A DNA stretch of 19,639 nt from Candidatus Saccharibacteria bacterium UBA3829 (GTDB lineage Bacteria; Patescibacteriota; Saccharimonadia; Saccharimonadales; Saccharimonadaceae): the NCBI GenBank assembly GCA_002393165.1, contig DGIF01000033.1:1-19639 (forward strand), read 5' to 3'. Shown in pieces: positions 6,939 to 13,163 of this stretch. Position 1 is the stretch's first letter, and each line of letters starts with the position of its first letter. A program made the translations under genes and the position numbers. Under the pieces are notes generated by a model, which did no database searches, was not told where the DNA came from, and saw nothing but the letters and a program-made list of their open reading frames with translations.

Positions 6939-6991
6939 GATTAGGCCCCGCGTCACCCCTGTTCGACATGGACCCACCAGAATGGGTAAAG

Positions 6992-7531
6992 CTAAATTTC
7001 TCTCACTAATATTTCGGCATTAGGGATATGCTCGCGTAGCGATACGCGCGGATCACGCCCATCAATGATATTGCGAAAATGTCTAAAATTATGCTTGCTT
7101 GTTACGATTAGCACGTTTTTATAGCCTGACTTTTTCAAATCATCAATGAACGATTTAGTTCGCTTCAAAACGTCCTCGGGCGACTCGGCATTCTCGTGAC
7201 AGCGATAGGTATAAGCATCTGGCGATGCATCCCGTTCTGCGTGGTATTCTTTGACCGCCTGACCCTCAAAACCATTGTCAATGTCGTTCAATCTTGCATC
7301 AACTTGTACTGGCAGTTTATGGTATTCATTAATATGCTCCGCCGTCTGTTTGGTTCGCGGTAACTCGGAAACGAACATTGCGTCAAAAGGCTCGTCTTTC
7401 AGTTGCTCTGCAATCCTCTTTGCTTCAAAGACGCCCATATCTGTCAAGTGAACATCTATGGACGGGTCAGAATTGTGCAGCCCAGCGACATTATAATTTG
7501 TTTGCCCATGGCGAACGACGGTGATTTTCAT
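6992..7531 (-). CDS. Histidine phosphatase (phosphoglycerate mutase-like) superfamily protein, 179 aa
   Basis: This is a cytoplasmic phosphatase of branch 1 of the superfamily; the substrate is not predictable. The N-terminus VVRHGQTNYN has the phospho-accepting His8 in the RHG motif. SELPRTKQTAEHI gives the second phosphate-pocket Arg (R59). The late His lies in VTSKHNF (H147) rather than the usual VSHG, and the acidic site region reads LNDIDNGFEG instead of the common L-x-E-x-x-x-G-x-W-E-G. These deviations suggest a divergent member. The ribosome site (AAGGATAG) is weak, and a TGA TATAAT promoter lies 19 nt upstream of the ATG. It is divergent from the S51 peptidase gene. Confidence 0.88.
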   Translation of the reverse strand: MKITVVRHGQTNYNVAGLHNSDPSIDVHLTDMGVFEAKRIAEQLKDEPFDAMFVSELPRTKQTAEHINEYHKLPVQVDARLNDIDNGFEGQAVKEYHAERDASPDAYTYRCHENAESPEDVLKRTKSFIDDLKKSGYKNVLIVTSKHNFRHFRNIIDGRDPRVSLREHIPNAEILVREI

Positions 7532-7550
7532 TTTAGCTATCCTTAACGGT

Positions 7551-7559
7551 ATTATATCA
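7551..7559 (-). promoter_or_regulatory. Extended -10 promoter of the phosphatase gene
   Basis: Minus-strand TGA TATAAT (TATAAT at 7551-7556), 19 bp before the ATG at 7531, giving a leader of about 12-13 nt. The -35 (TTCTCG at 17 bp) is poor. Confidence 0.65.
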
Positions 7560-7630
7560 CGAAGAACATATCACGAGAATATAGTCGCGGGCCCTGCCAG
7601 CCCCCACTCTGCACTAGCGAAACTGAGATA

Positions 7631-7639
7631 TGGTATAAT
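7631..7639 (+). promoter_or_regulatory. Extended -10 promoter, leaderless S51 peptidase gene
   Basis: TGG TATAAT (TATAAT at 7634-7639) is followed by exactly six bases and the ATG at 7646. Transcription should start at or within a base of the A of the start codon. No ribosome site precedes the gene. Confidence 0.8.
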
Positions 7640-7645
7640 CACCAT

Positions 7646-8293
7646 ATGAGATTATTTTTAGCTAGCCATGATTTTGGAAATCACAAGGATGAATTGCTGA
7701 AGTTAATGGGGCCAGGTAGAAAAGCCTTGATGATTACGAACGCGCGTGATTATTGCCCGAAGGAGAAGAAGCTATCTAAAATATCTGAAAAAATTGATAT
7801 CATGAAGCAGGCGGGCATTGAGGCAAAAGAACTAGACCTCAGGGAATACTTTGGGAAGAAAGACGAGCTCTCTTCATTTATCAGTTCCTATCAGCCCGAC
7901 CTAATCTTCGCCATAGGAGGAAATGTGTTCTTGTTGTCAACGGCGTGCCATCTTAGCGGCTTCGATGAAATTGTCCTTGAGGATTTGAAACAGGATAAAT
8001 ATGTCTATGGCGGCGGTAGCGCTGGCGCTATGGTGACTGCGGATACTCTAAAATACTACGGCCATGATCAGCTCTCGCCAGAAATGGTACCTAGCATTTA
8101 CAGGGTTAATGCCGTGCTTAATGGCCTTGGGCTAATAGATGGATACATTGTTCCCCATGCAGACGTCCCCGAATGTCTTGACACGACCAATACTTATCGT
8201 GAACACATCGAAAGTGATGGCAAGAAGGCGATTCTATTAAATCAGCTTTCCGCGATGATAGTTGACGGCGCAAAAACAACTATTTTGTCGTAA
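7646..8293 (+). CDS. Family S51 peptidase (peptidase E / cyanophycinase-like), 215 aa
   Basis: This is a class I glutamine-amidotransferase-like serine peptidase. Peptidase E members cleave Asp-X dipeptides. The sequence shows IFAIGGNVFLL (87-97), the nucleophile elbow GGGSAGAMV with Ser125 and YIVPHAD with His171, the expected landmarks in the expected order. The length fits short S51 enzymes, which are cytoplasmic and lack a signal peptide. The gene has no ribosome site and an ATG six bases after TATAAT. A role in recovering amino acids from peptides would suit an organism with few biosynthetic pathways, but that is inference. Confidence 0.87.
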   Translation: MRLFLASHDFGNHKDELLKLMGPGRKALMITNARDYCPKEKKLSKISEKIDIMKQAGIEAKELDLREYFGKKDELSSFISSYQPDLIFAIGGNVFLLSTACHLSGFDEIVLEDLKQDKYVYGGGSAGAMVTADTLKYYGHDQLSPEMVPSIYRVNAVLNGLGLIDGYIVPHADVPECLDTTNTYREHIESDGKKAILLNQLSAMIVDGAKTTILS

Positions 8294-8297
8294 ACAA

Positions 8298-8310
8298 GGC
8301 CCCGCGGGCC
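8298..8310. terminator. Weak GC hairpin between convergent genes
   Basis: GGCCC (8298-8302) and GGGCC (8306-8310) form a short stem with a CGC loop, 4 nt after the stop at 8293. There is no T-tract on either strand, so terminator activity is doubtful. Confidence 0.3.
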
Positions 8311-8332
8311 CTTCTTCTGGTTCTGATGGGTT

Positions 8333-9247
8333 TTAGCATCCTATAGGCCTGACGTCTCTTGCCTTCTTCATGATTTGCTTTCTGAGCAAAAACTTATCTA
8401 TAATCAGCAGGCCATCATTTTTACACTTTTTATCAAATAATTGTTCTAATCTTTGTTTAACACCATCGCCGCCGAAATAAATATAACTCTTGCCGTCTTC
8501 CAGCAATATGACATTCATCATCCACTCTGGATAATCAGCAAAGATTTCCTTCATCTTCTCATGGTTAAAATTATCTAGATTTAGCACTATCATCTGCCCA
8601 ATGACCTCAGGCAACATTCCAACTTTCTCTATTTTCAGGTCGTCCTTGACGGCTTTTTCGAAATCTTTCATAATTCCGGCCTCGCACGCAGAAAAATACT
8701 CTTTATAAAAATTTTCGGAGACATTACCCAGTTTCAATAATCCATGATACGCGTTACGGTCACGGTCCGTAGCAATGCTGGCCTTAAGATTAAGAGTGTT
8801 GTCTAAAATGCCCGCAATTAGTAGTTTGCACATATCAGTATCCAGAATTTCGGTATGTCCAGACTGAATAATTCTCTCGTAAATTAGGGTGCACACGGAA
8901 CCAATAAACTCAATCTGAGTTTTAATGTTAGGATAATTAGTCCAGTACTGCTCAAAACCAGTATGGTGGTCTATGATTTCGATTATCTCACTTGGGGTTA
9001 CTCGTTTATCGAAGAAATCAGGATTAGATACGTCTAATAGTATATACCTACTGTTTTCGCCCTCAATTGGTTCATCCAGGCTATACCCCAAATCTAGAAC
9101 CAACGGCGGAACACTCTGGTTGAACGGAGCCGTAGTAGACGCCGTGACATTCACATTGCCCTGGGCCTTCAATAACTCACGATAAGCTATCATGCTGGCA
9201 TAAGCATCAATATCAAGATATTTGCGCCCGGAAGTAATAATCAGCAT
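8333..9247 (-). CDS. DHH-family phosphoesterase (family II pyrophosphatase-like), 304 aa
   Basis: The protein has the DHH superfamily layout: a metal motif near the N-terminus (YLDIDAYAS, Asp12 and Asp14), a second metal Asp in YILLDVSNPD (D72), the namesake IIDHH (93-95), and GILDNTLNL (D149) followed by TDRD (160-163). The second half would be the DHHA2-type domain found in manganese-dependent inorganic pyrophosphatases. The first motif lacks the usual metal-binding His of G-H-x-x-P-D-x-D, having SGRKYLDID instead, so metal binding or substrate may differ. The start at 9247 is chosen because TATAAT ends six bases upstream; an in-frame ATG at 9292 lies above the promoter. It is probably cytoplasmic. 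Confidence 0.82.
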   Translation of the reverse strand: MLIITSGRKYLDIDAYASMIAYRELLKAQGNVNVTASTTAPFNQSVPPLVLDLGYSLDEPIEGENSRYILLDVSNPDFFDKRVTPSEIIEIIDHHTGFEQYWTNYPNIKTQIEFIGSVCTLIYERIIQSGHTEILDTDMCKLLIAGILDNTLNLKASIATDRDRNAYHGLLKLGNVSENFYKEYFSACEAGIMKDFEKAVKDDLKIEKVGMLPEVIGQMIVLNLDNFNHEKMKEIFADYPEWMMNVILLEDGKSYIYFGGDGVKQRLEQLFDKKCKNDGLLIIDKFLLRKQIMKKARDVRPIGC

Positions 9248-9253
9248 ATTTAA

Positions 9254-9262
9254 ATTATAACA
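9254..9262 (-). promoter_or_regulatory. Extended -10 promoter, leaderless DHH gene
   Basis: Minus-strand TGT TATAAT (TATAAT at 9254-9259), then six bases, then the ATG at 9247. No ribosome site. Confidence 0.8.
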
Positions 9263-9384
9263 TATAGATAAGGGACAGAGCGAATTAATCACTGCGCGCT
9301 ATTTTTACGGAAAAGTGTGGTGATCGATTAACCAGGTATTAGCAGTGTATAGCGAAAATTCACGGGAAAAATTACAAAATTATA

Positions 9385-10338
9385 CTAATTTTCTAATACC
9401 CTAATTTTGCCAAAATTCTTGCCAGGCAATCCAATATTTATAACCTGCCATTCAAACTTTGTTGTATTGATTTGGTTTGGAGATAAGATTATCATTTTAT
9501 AGGAATTGCCATCTGGTTTTAGCGCGCCCACACCCACCCAGAATTTAGCAATAGACGATTTAGTTGTGCCTAGAGAAATGGTCGTGCCTGGTGGTAACGG
9601 CTGATTAAAAACGAGAATTTTATCTAGACGGTTCTTATGGTATCCAGTTTCGCCTTTTATGATGAGATATGCGTCATGAATTTGGTATACTTTTTCGCGC
9701 CAAAGTGGGTCATCAGTTTGTCCTTGAATGGGGCGCACGTTTAGTTCCACCATGCGTCTAGCCGCATCCGATAACTCTGGGAGTTGGAGCGTAGAAAGTT
9801 TTTCTTTAATCTTGTTATCGAATTCTGACCGCGATTTAAAACACGAGCTGACTGGCGTAATTGTCATCTTGAGGTTATCTGGATGATATGGTTTTAGAAA
9901 ACCTATTAGTTTTTGATAGGACTCTAAATATGCTGAAATTTCCTCCGACTTAAGATTATCTAGTGTCTCGACAATCCAATCATCCACAAAGAAATCAAAC
10001 CAAACTCCAGGCTCATAGATCTCGCAAATTGGTTTAACGTATTTTGTGTAATACATTAAGGCAAAGAGTTCTGCGAAGTCTACCTCAGGAGCTTCTTCTA
10101 ACCGCCATAATTTATATGCGCCATGCAGAAAAGTAAGATTGATTGGCTGGTTTTTGCTAACACACTCACGCACTGAGTCTTTGACATGCTGGATTAAATC
10201 TTCATTTGCTGAATATTTGCGGAACTTCTTAGAAAGTAGTAGGCGAACGATTTGAGTCTCTAAATCCGCCTCTGGTTGTAAATTGAGAGGTTGTTTGAGT
10301 TTTTCTAGTTCGAGTTGTATGTATTGTTCGGCCTTCAT
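9385..10338 (-). CDS. Unrecognised soluble protein, 317 aa
   Basis: I do not recognise this family with confidence. No signal peptide or membrane segment is visible, so it is probably cytoplasmic. The N-terminal third is helical and charged. A distinctive aromatic and acidic core follows: FLHGAYKLWRLEEAPEVDFAELF, then ICEIYEPGVWFDFFVDD (about residues 150-166). A more strand-like C-terminal part (about 235-317) includes LVFNQPLPPG and FWVGVGALKPDG. The YEPG...DD segment faintly recalls pyoverdine/dityrosine-type (isocyanide synthase) enzymes, but this is too weak to name it. The start at 10338 has only a short AGGA ribosome site. It is preceded by a leader of about 80 nt that can close into a long-range stem. 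Confidence 0.8.
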   Translation of the reverse strand: MKAEQYIQLELEKLKQPLNLQPEADLETQIVRLLLSKKFRKYSANEDLIQHVKDSVRECVSKNQPINLTFLHGAYKLWRLEEAPEVDFAELFALMYYTKYVKPICEIYEPGVWFDFFVDDWIVETLDNLKSEEISAYLESYQKLIGFLKPYHPDNLKMTITPVSSCFKSRSEFDNKIKEKLSTLQLPELSDAARRMVELNVRPIQGQTDDPLWREKVYQIHDAYLIIKGETGYHKNRLDKILVFNQPLPPGTTISLGTTKSSIAKFWVGVGALKPDGNSYKMIILSPNQINTTKFEWQVINIGLPGKNFGKIRVLEN

Positions 10339-10348
10339 AATAATCCTG

Positions 10349-10420
10349 GAGATGGGAGGCAGTCATTACTTTGCCGTTGTAGCCTTGCGGATTACCACCT
10401 ATTCTCGGTCATCCCATCCC
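10349..10420 (-). other. Structured leader of the 317-aa gene
   Basis: On the minus strand the leader begins GGGATGGG (10413-10420) and ends CCCATCTC (10349-10356), an 8-bp closing stem with one G-U pair. Inside, smaller stems are possible (CCG...CGG and GGCA...TGCC). The AGGA ribosome site and the ATG lie just 3' of the closing stem. This looks like a compact structured leader, but I match it to no known riboswitch class. Confidence 0.4.
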
Positions 10421-10424
10421 TTAT

Positions 10425-10433
10425 ATTATAACA
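10425..10433 (-). promoter_or_regulatory. Extended -10 promoter of the 317-aa gene
   Basis: Minus-strand TGT TATAAT (TATAAT at 10425-10430). The ATG is 87 bp away, unlike the leaderless genes nearby, so this promoter feeds the structured leader at 10349-10420. Confidence 0.7.
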
Positions 10434-10455
10434 TGAAACGCAGACCAAATTGTTG

Positions 10456-10614
10456 GAGATTTAACGGACAAAATTATAGAGGTAAACCGCAATTTTTGTC
10501 ATGTTTTTTGTCGCAAAAATGGTATAAAAAATAACCCTCTATACTAACGAGGGGATTTAACAGACATTTATAGGTTACGGAATAGTTAAAAATTATTTTA
10601 TAAACCGTTTGGTG
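10456..10614 (-). repeat. Structured dispersed repeat, copy 1
   Basis: About 155-159 bp, repeated in direct orientation at 12829-12983 with clear similarity throughout. Internal features kept in both copies: GATTTAACRGA twice (10458 and 10554); an outer stem TATAGAGG (10475-10482) with CCTCTATA (10536-10543); an inner stem ATTTTTG (10492-10498) with CAAAAAT (10514-10520); and an alternative stem CCCTC (10535-10539) with GAGGG (10549-10553). Read on the minus strand, the alternative stem is followed by TTATTTTTTAT, like an intrinsic terminator. In that direction the copy lies downstream of the ABC permease gene, after a gap of about 275 bp. A fourth small hairpin is at the ATAGTT...ATTAT segment. 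Confidence 0.85.
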
Positions 10615-10888
10615 GGACTTTATTGACCAGGTTTTATCGCGTACAAAGAGGAAAGGTTTCAACTCGTATATACGAAGAGTAGCTGGCTACCCTATACTAA
10701 CATCAATAATCTCTCCAGCCTTTATGTCCATAGCAAGCAAAGATCAATAAATAAAGGGTGGGGCTTTTAGCGGGCTGAAATGGGGGCCGCCCGCGCCCAG
10801 TCTCGCCGGAAACTCTCGCGATTATCAACTTAGAAAGATAGATAAGTGCTTAAGAACAAACAGTTTTATTATTGGGTTATTGCGTTTA
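10615..10888. other. Gene-free 274-bp stretch
   Basis: No convincing gene is seen here. It contains a GC-rich inverted repeat (GCGGGC 10770-10775 with GCCCGC 10789-10794) inside otherwise AT-rich sequence, and a 14-codon minus-strand frame ending MDIKAGEIIDVSIG without a ribosome site. The latter may be a tail of decayed coding sequence. The 3' end of the ABC permease message would run through this stretch before reaching the repeat terminator. Confidence 0.5.
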
Positions 10889-11632
10889 TTATTCCCACTT
10901 AAAACATTTCACCGACAAGAAACTACATACTACAAATATAGCGACCAACACGAGGACTGAAACGTAATATTCACTAAAGGGTGCGTTTAGCCAGCCACCT
11001 TTCAGAACATTTACTGCGTGGGTTAGTGGTAGAACATTAGACCACTTTTGTACCGTATCAGGCATCAATTCAATAGGCATAGTAGCACCACTTAAAAATA
11101 TCATTGGGAAATAAACCATCATCGCAACAGTTGTCGCTGTTTTTGCACTCTTGAAAATGCTCGCTATTAGCAAGCCTATACTAAACGTAGAACATATTAC
11201 TAAAATAGTTAACGATGCAACTACGAAGACCGAACCTACTAATTCAAAATGAAACACAATCAATACTATTAAAAGAAGTAACGCAATCCCTACGATTGTC
11301 ATTAGAAAATTAACCGCAAATTGTGTGCCTATGATGCTCAAAGAGCTTAGAGCAGTGGCTTTTAATCTCTTTAGGACTTTATTTTCGCGATAAGTACAAA
11401 GCGTTATCGGTAAACTCATTAATCCGGTGACCGCTGCTATCAAGCAAATACAACTAGGTGTCATAACATCAATCGTGCCAAATCCGCCAAACATCTCGCT
11501 CGGTTCGTTTCCATAGATACCACCAAATAGTAATATCATACCGCTTGGAAATATCAAAACAAATATAATGTTCGTAACATTTTTAAAAAACATTTTTAAC
11601 TCAAATGCAAACAAAGACAAAACCTTTTTCAT
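10889..11632 (-). CDS. ABC-2 type transporter permease, 247 aa
   Basis: This is the membrane subunit of an exporter. About six hydrophobic segments are visible, beginning with IIFVLIFPSGMILLFGGIYG near residue 22 and including the family-typical MMVYFPMIFLSGATMPIELMP stretch before the last helices and the LPLTHAV motif. The 247-aa length is normal for single-domain ABC-2 permeases that dimerise. The start overlaps the ATPase stop by one base (TAATG), so the two genes are translationally coupled. The region is visibly more AT-rich than the flanking core genes, which together with the bracketing repeats suggests acquisition. The substrate is not predictable; drug, lipid or peptide export are all possible. 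Confidence 0.9.
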   Translation of the reverse strand: MKKVLSLFAFELKMFFKNVTNIIFVLIFPSGMILLFGGIYGNEPSEMFGGFGTIDVMTPSCICLIAAVTGLMSLPITLCTYRENKVLKRLKATALSSLSIIGTQFAVNFLMTIVGIALLLLIVLIVFHFELVGSVFVVASLTILVICSTFSIGLLIASIFKSAKTATTVAMMVYFPMIFLSGATMPIELMPDTVQKWSNVLPLTHAVNVLKGGWLNAPFSEYYVSVLVLVAIFVVCSFLSVKCFKWE

Positions 11633-12549
11633 TATTTCTCATCCCCATTACTTTTATTTATTAAATGAAGAAAGATATCTTCCAATGTTGGTCGGCTAAC
11701 TACATAATCAGTATATTTGATTTTGTTTTTACCTAAAATCTCAGAGCATTTTTTAGCGGCGCTTTCTTTACTAACTACGATTGTATATTGGTCTCCAAGA
11801 ACGTCAATGTTAGCAACCCCATCTAGTTTATCTAATAGCACCGACACATTGTCATTACAGGTAAAAGTTATTCTTCTTGACAGACCGGAAGCCTTAATCA
11901 GTTCTTCTTTTGTTCCTACGGTTATTAATTTCCCCTTTTTCATGATACCGATTTTGTCGCAAACCATTTCAATGTCATCCATATAATGAGACACCAGAAT
12001 AATTGTCACTCCCTTTTTCTTCAAATCCCTCAAATCTTTCCATAATTCTCGCCTCGCATCAGGATCTAAGCCTGTTGTTAATTCATCAAGAAATATGATT
12101 TTAGGATGCGATATTAGAGCAAGCAAGATGGATAATTTTTGTTTCTGTCCACCAGATAAACTACCTACTGATTTATTTACCTTTTCAGTAAGGTCAAATT
12201 GCCCCAACAACTCTTTATAATCAACCGGATTATCACAAATAGAACTAAATAATTTACACAAATCCTCAACCTTTGCTTTGTCTGGGTAATTTGTGCTCTG
12301 TAATTGCACAGAAATCATATTGTATAATTTTTTTCTGTTTTTATTATCTGATGGGTCAATCCCGTTTATGGATACACTTCCGCTAGTTTTATCTCCTAAG
12401 CCTTCCATAGTTTCAACAAGCGTAGTTTTTCCGGCGCCATTTTTTCCTATTATTCCAAGCGCTTCACCATCAGAAATCTCCAAAGAAACATCGGAAACCG
12501 CACAATAATCCCCATATTTCACGACAAGATTTTCTACTTTAATACTCAT
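11632..12549 (-). CDS. ABC transporter ATP-binding protein, 305 aa
   Basis: This is the ATPase partner of the adjacent permease. Walker A is GKNGAGKT (35-42), the Q-loop Gln is near residue 82, the signature is LSGGQ (131-135), Walker B is IIFLDE (151-156) followed by LTTGLDP, and the switch His is H188 in LVSHYMDD. The C-terminal extension after about residue 215, ending with RPTLEDIFLHL, is typical of the CcmA/drug-resistance (DRA) exporter ATPases. The ATG at 12549 is only nine bases from TATAAT, so the leader would be about three bases and no ribosome site is present. It is the first gene of the two-gene operon and is AT-rich. Confidence 0.93.
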   Translation of the reverse strand: MSIKVENLVVKYGDYCAVSDVSLEISDGEALGIIGKNGAGKTTLVETMEGLGDKTSGSVSINGIDPSDNKNRKKLYNMISVQLQSTNYPDKAKVEDLCKLFSSICDNPVDYKELLGQFDLTEKVNKSVGSLSGGQKQKLSILLALISHPKIIFLDELTTGLDPDARRELWKDLRDLKKKGVTIILVSHYMDDIEMVCDKIGIMKKGKLITVGTKEELIKASGLSRRITFTCNDNVSVLLDKLDGVANIDVLGDQYTIVVSKESAAKKCSEILGKNKIKYTDYVVSRPTLEDIFLHLINKSNGDEK

Positions 12550-12558
12550 ACGTCAACC

Positions 12559-12567
12559 ATTATACCA
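12559..12567 (-). promoter_or_regulatory. Extended -10 promoter of the ABC operon
   Basis: Minus-strand TGG TATAAT (TATAAT at 12559-12564), nine bases before the ATG at 12549. This leaves almost no leader. Confidence 0.72.
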
Positions 12568-12609
12568 TAGAAAAATAGTGTTTATGACCGCTTCATATAA
12601 AATGCGTAA

Positions 12610-12829
12610 AATGCATCGGCTACAATACGAACAATCTTGCGCGCCTATAAACCAGAACCTTTAGATTTAAATTCATTAAGCAAAGAAAGCTGTTATTGCT
12701 GAGTTTGATTGGGCAGAAGAGGCTGGCCATACTTTAGATGCTCCAGATTTTGTTCTTTATCGTCTAGCTAATGCAAAATCTACAATTTACGACGAAGACG
12801 GTAGCTTATTAGTAGAAGAAGAATTTTAG
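12610..12829 (+). pseudogene. Frameshifted remnant of an unidentified gene
   Basis: Two plus-strand frames join into one plausible protein. The first runs from 12610 (NASATIRTILRAYKPEPLD and on to LSKE near 12688). The second runs from 12680 to the TAG at 12827-12829 (AKKAVIAEFDWAEEAGHTLD to a SLLVEEEF end). A single frameshift near 12680-12690 would fuse them into about 70 residues. No start codon or ribosome site fits, and an in-frame stop (TAA 12607-12609) precedes the first part. The remnant ends exactly where repeat copy 2 begins. The original family is not recognised. Confidence 0.5.
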
Positions 12830-12983
12830 GGATTTAACAGAAAAATTATAGAGGTAAATTGCGGTTTTTGGCGGGTTCTCGTCGCAAAAATGACATAAAA
12901 ATAGCCCTCTATTTTTCCGAGGGATTTAACAGACATTTACAGATTGCGGAATAGTTGAAAACTATTTTATAAACCGTTTGGTG
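12829..12983 (-). repeat. Structured dispersed repeat, copy 2
   Basis: Second copy of the element at 10456-10614, same orientation. Conserved parts: GATTTAACAGA at 12831 and 12923; outer stem ATAGAGG (12848-12854) with CCTCTAT (12906-12912); inner stem GTTTTTG (12864-12870) with CAAAAAT (12885-12891), where the A-T pair of copy 1 becomes G-U; alternative stem CCCTC (12905-12909) with GAGGG (12919-12923); and an ATAGTT-GAA-AACTAT hairpin. On the minus strand GAGGG is followed by CTATTTTTATG. In that direction the element lies just downstream of tRNA-Val and could end its transcript. Confidence 0.85.
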
Positions 12984-13056
12984 TGGATTACAGGGCTCAC
13001 ATCGAGCAGAGCGAGATACGATGCCTGTCTTTTTGATATTTTTGTGGAATAAAAAA

Positions 13057-13133
13057 TGGTGGGGATTATAGGGCTTGAACCTATGACCTTACGAATGTGA
13101 ATCGTACGCTCTAGCCAGCTGAGCTAAATCCCC
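13057..13133 (-). tRNA. tRNA-Val (CAC)
   Basis: A full cloverleaf reads leftward from 13133: acceptor GGGGATT with AATCCCC, D stem GCTC/GAGC, anticodon stem TACGA/TCGTA with loop TTCACAT (anticodon CAC, reading GTG), and T arm ATAGG-TTCAAGC-CCTAT. The 3' CCA is encoded (13057-13059, after discriminator A). It is followed at once by six T residues on the minus strand. Its promoter overlaps that of prfA. Confidence 0.96.
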
Positions 13134-13147
13134 AAATCATAAATGTA

Positions 13148-13163
13148 TGTTATAATTATAGCA
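13148..13163. promoter_or_regulatory. Overlapping divergent promoters of prfA and tRNA-Val
   Basis: The palindromic core TATAATTATA (13151-13160) is flanked by TGT on the left and GCA on the right. Read rightward it is TGT TATAAT followed by six bases and the prfA ATG at 13163. Read leftward it is TGC TATAAT, placing the tRNA start site about 15 bp before the mature 5' end at 13133. The two polymerase sites share bases, so they should exclude each other. Confidence 0.78.

Noticed and set aside
10373..10404. Minus-strand segment resembling the CCGCAAGG part of twister-sister ribozymes or a T-box GGTGGTA motif.
   Set aside because: The remaining conserved parts of the twister-sister core (the pairing strand for CGGC and the cleavage-site strand) are missing, and the leader is too short to hold T-box stem I.
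10349..10420. Seven-base acceptor-like stem with 3' CCA-like bases, suggesting a degenerate tRNA.
   Set aside because: No T-arm GTTC motif and no proper anticodon arm could be drawn.
10456..12983. CRISPR-like array.
   Set aside because: There are only two copies more than 2 kb apart, with no short regular repeats or spacers anywhere in the window.
10456..12983. Composite transposon made of two insertion sequences.
   Set aside because: The repeats are about 155 bp and encode no transposase, and no terminal inverted repeats or target-site duplications could be identified.
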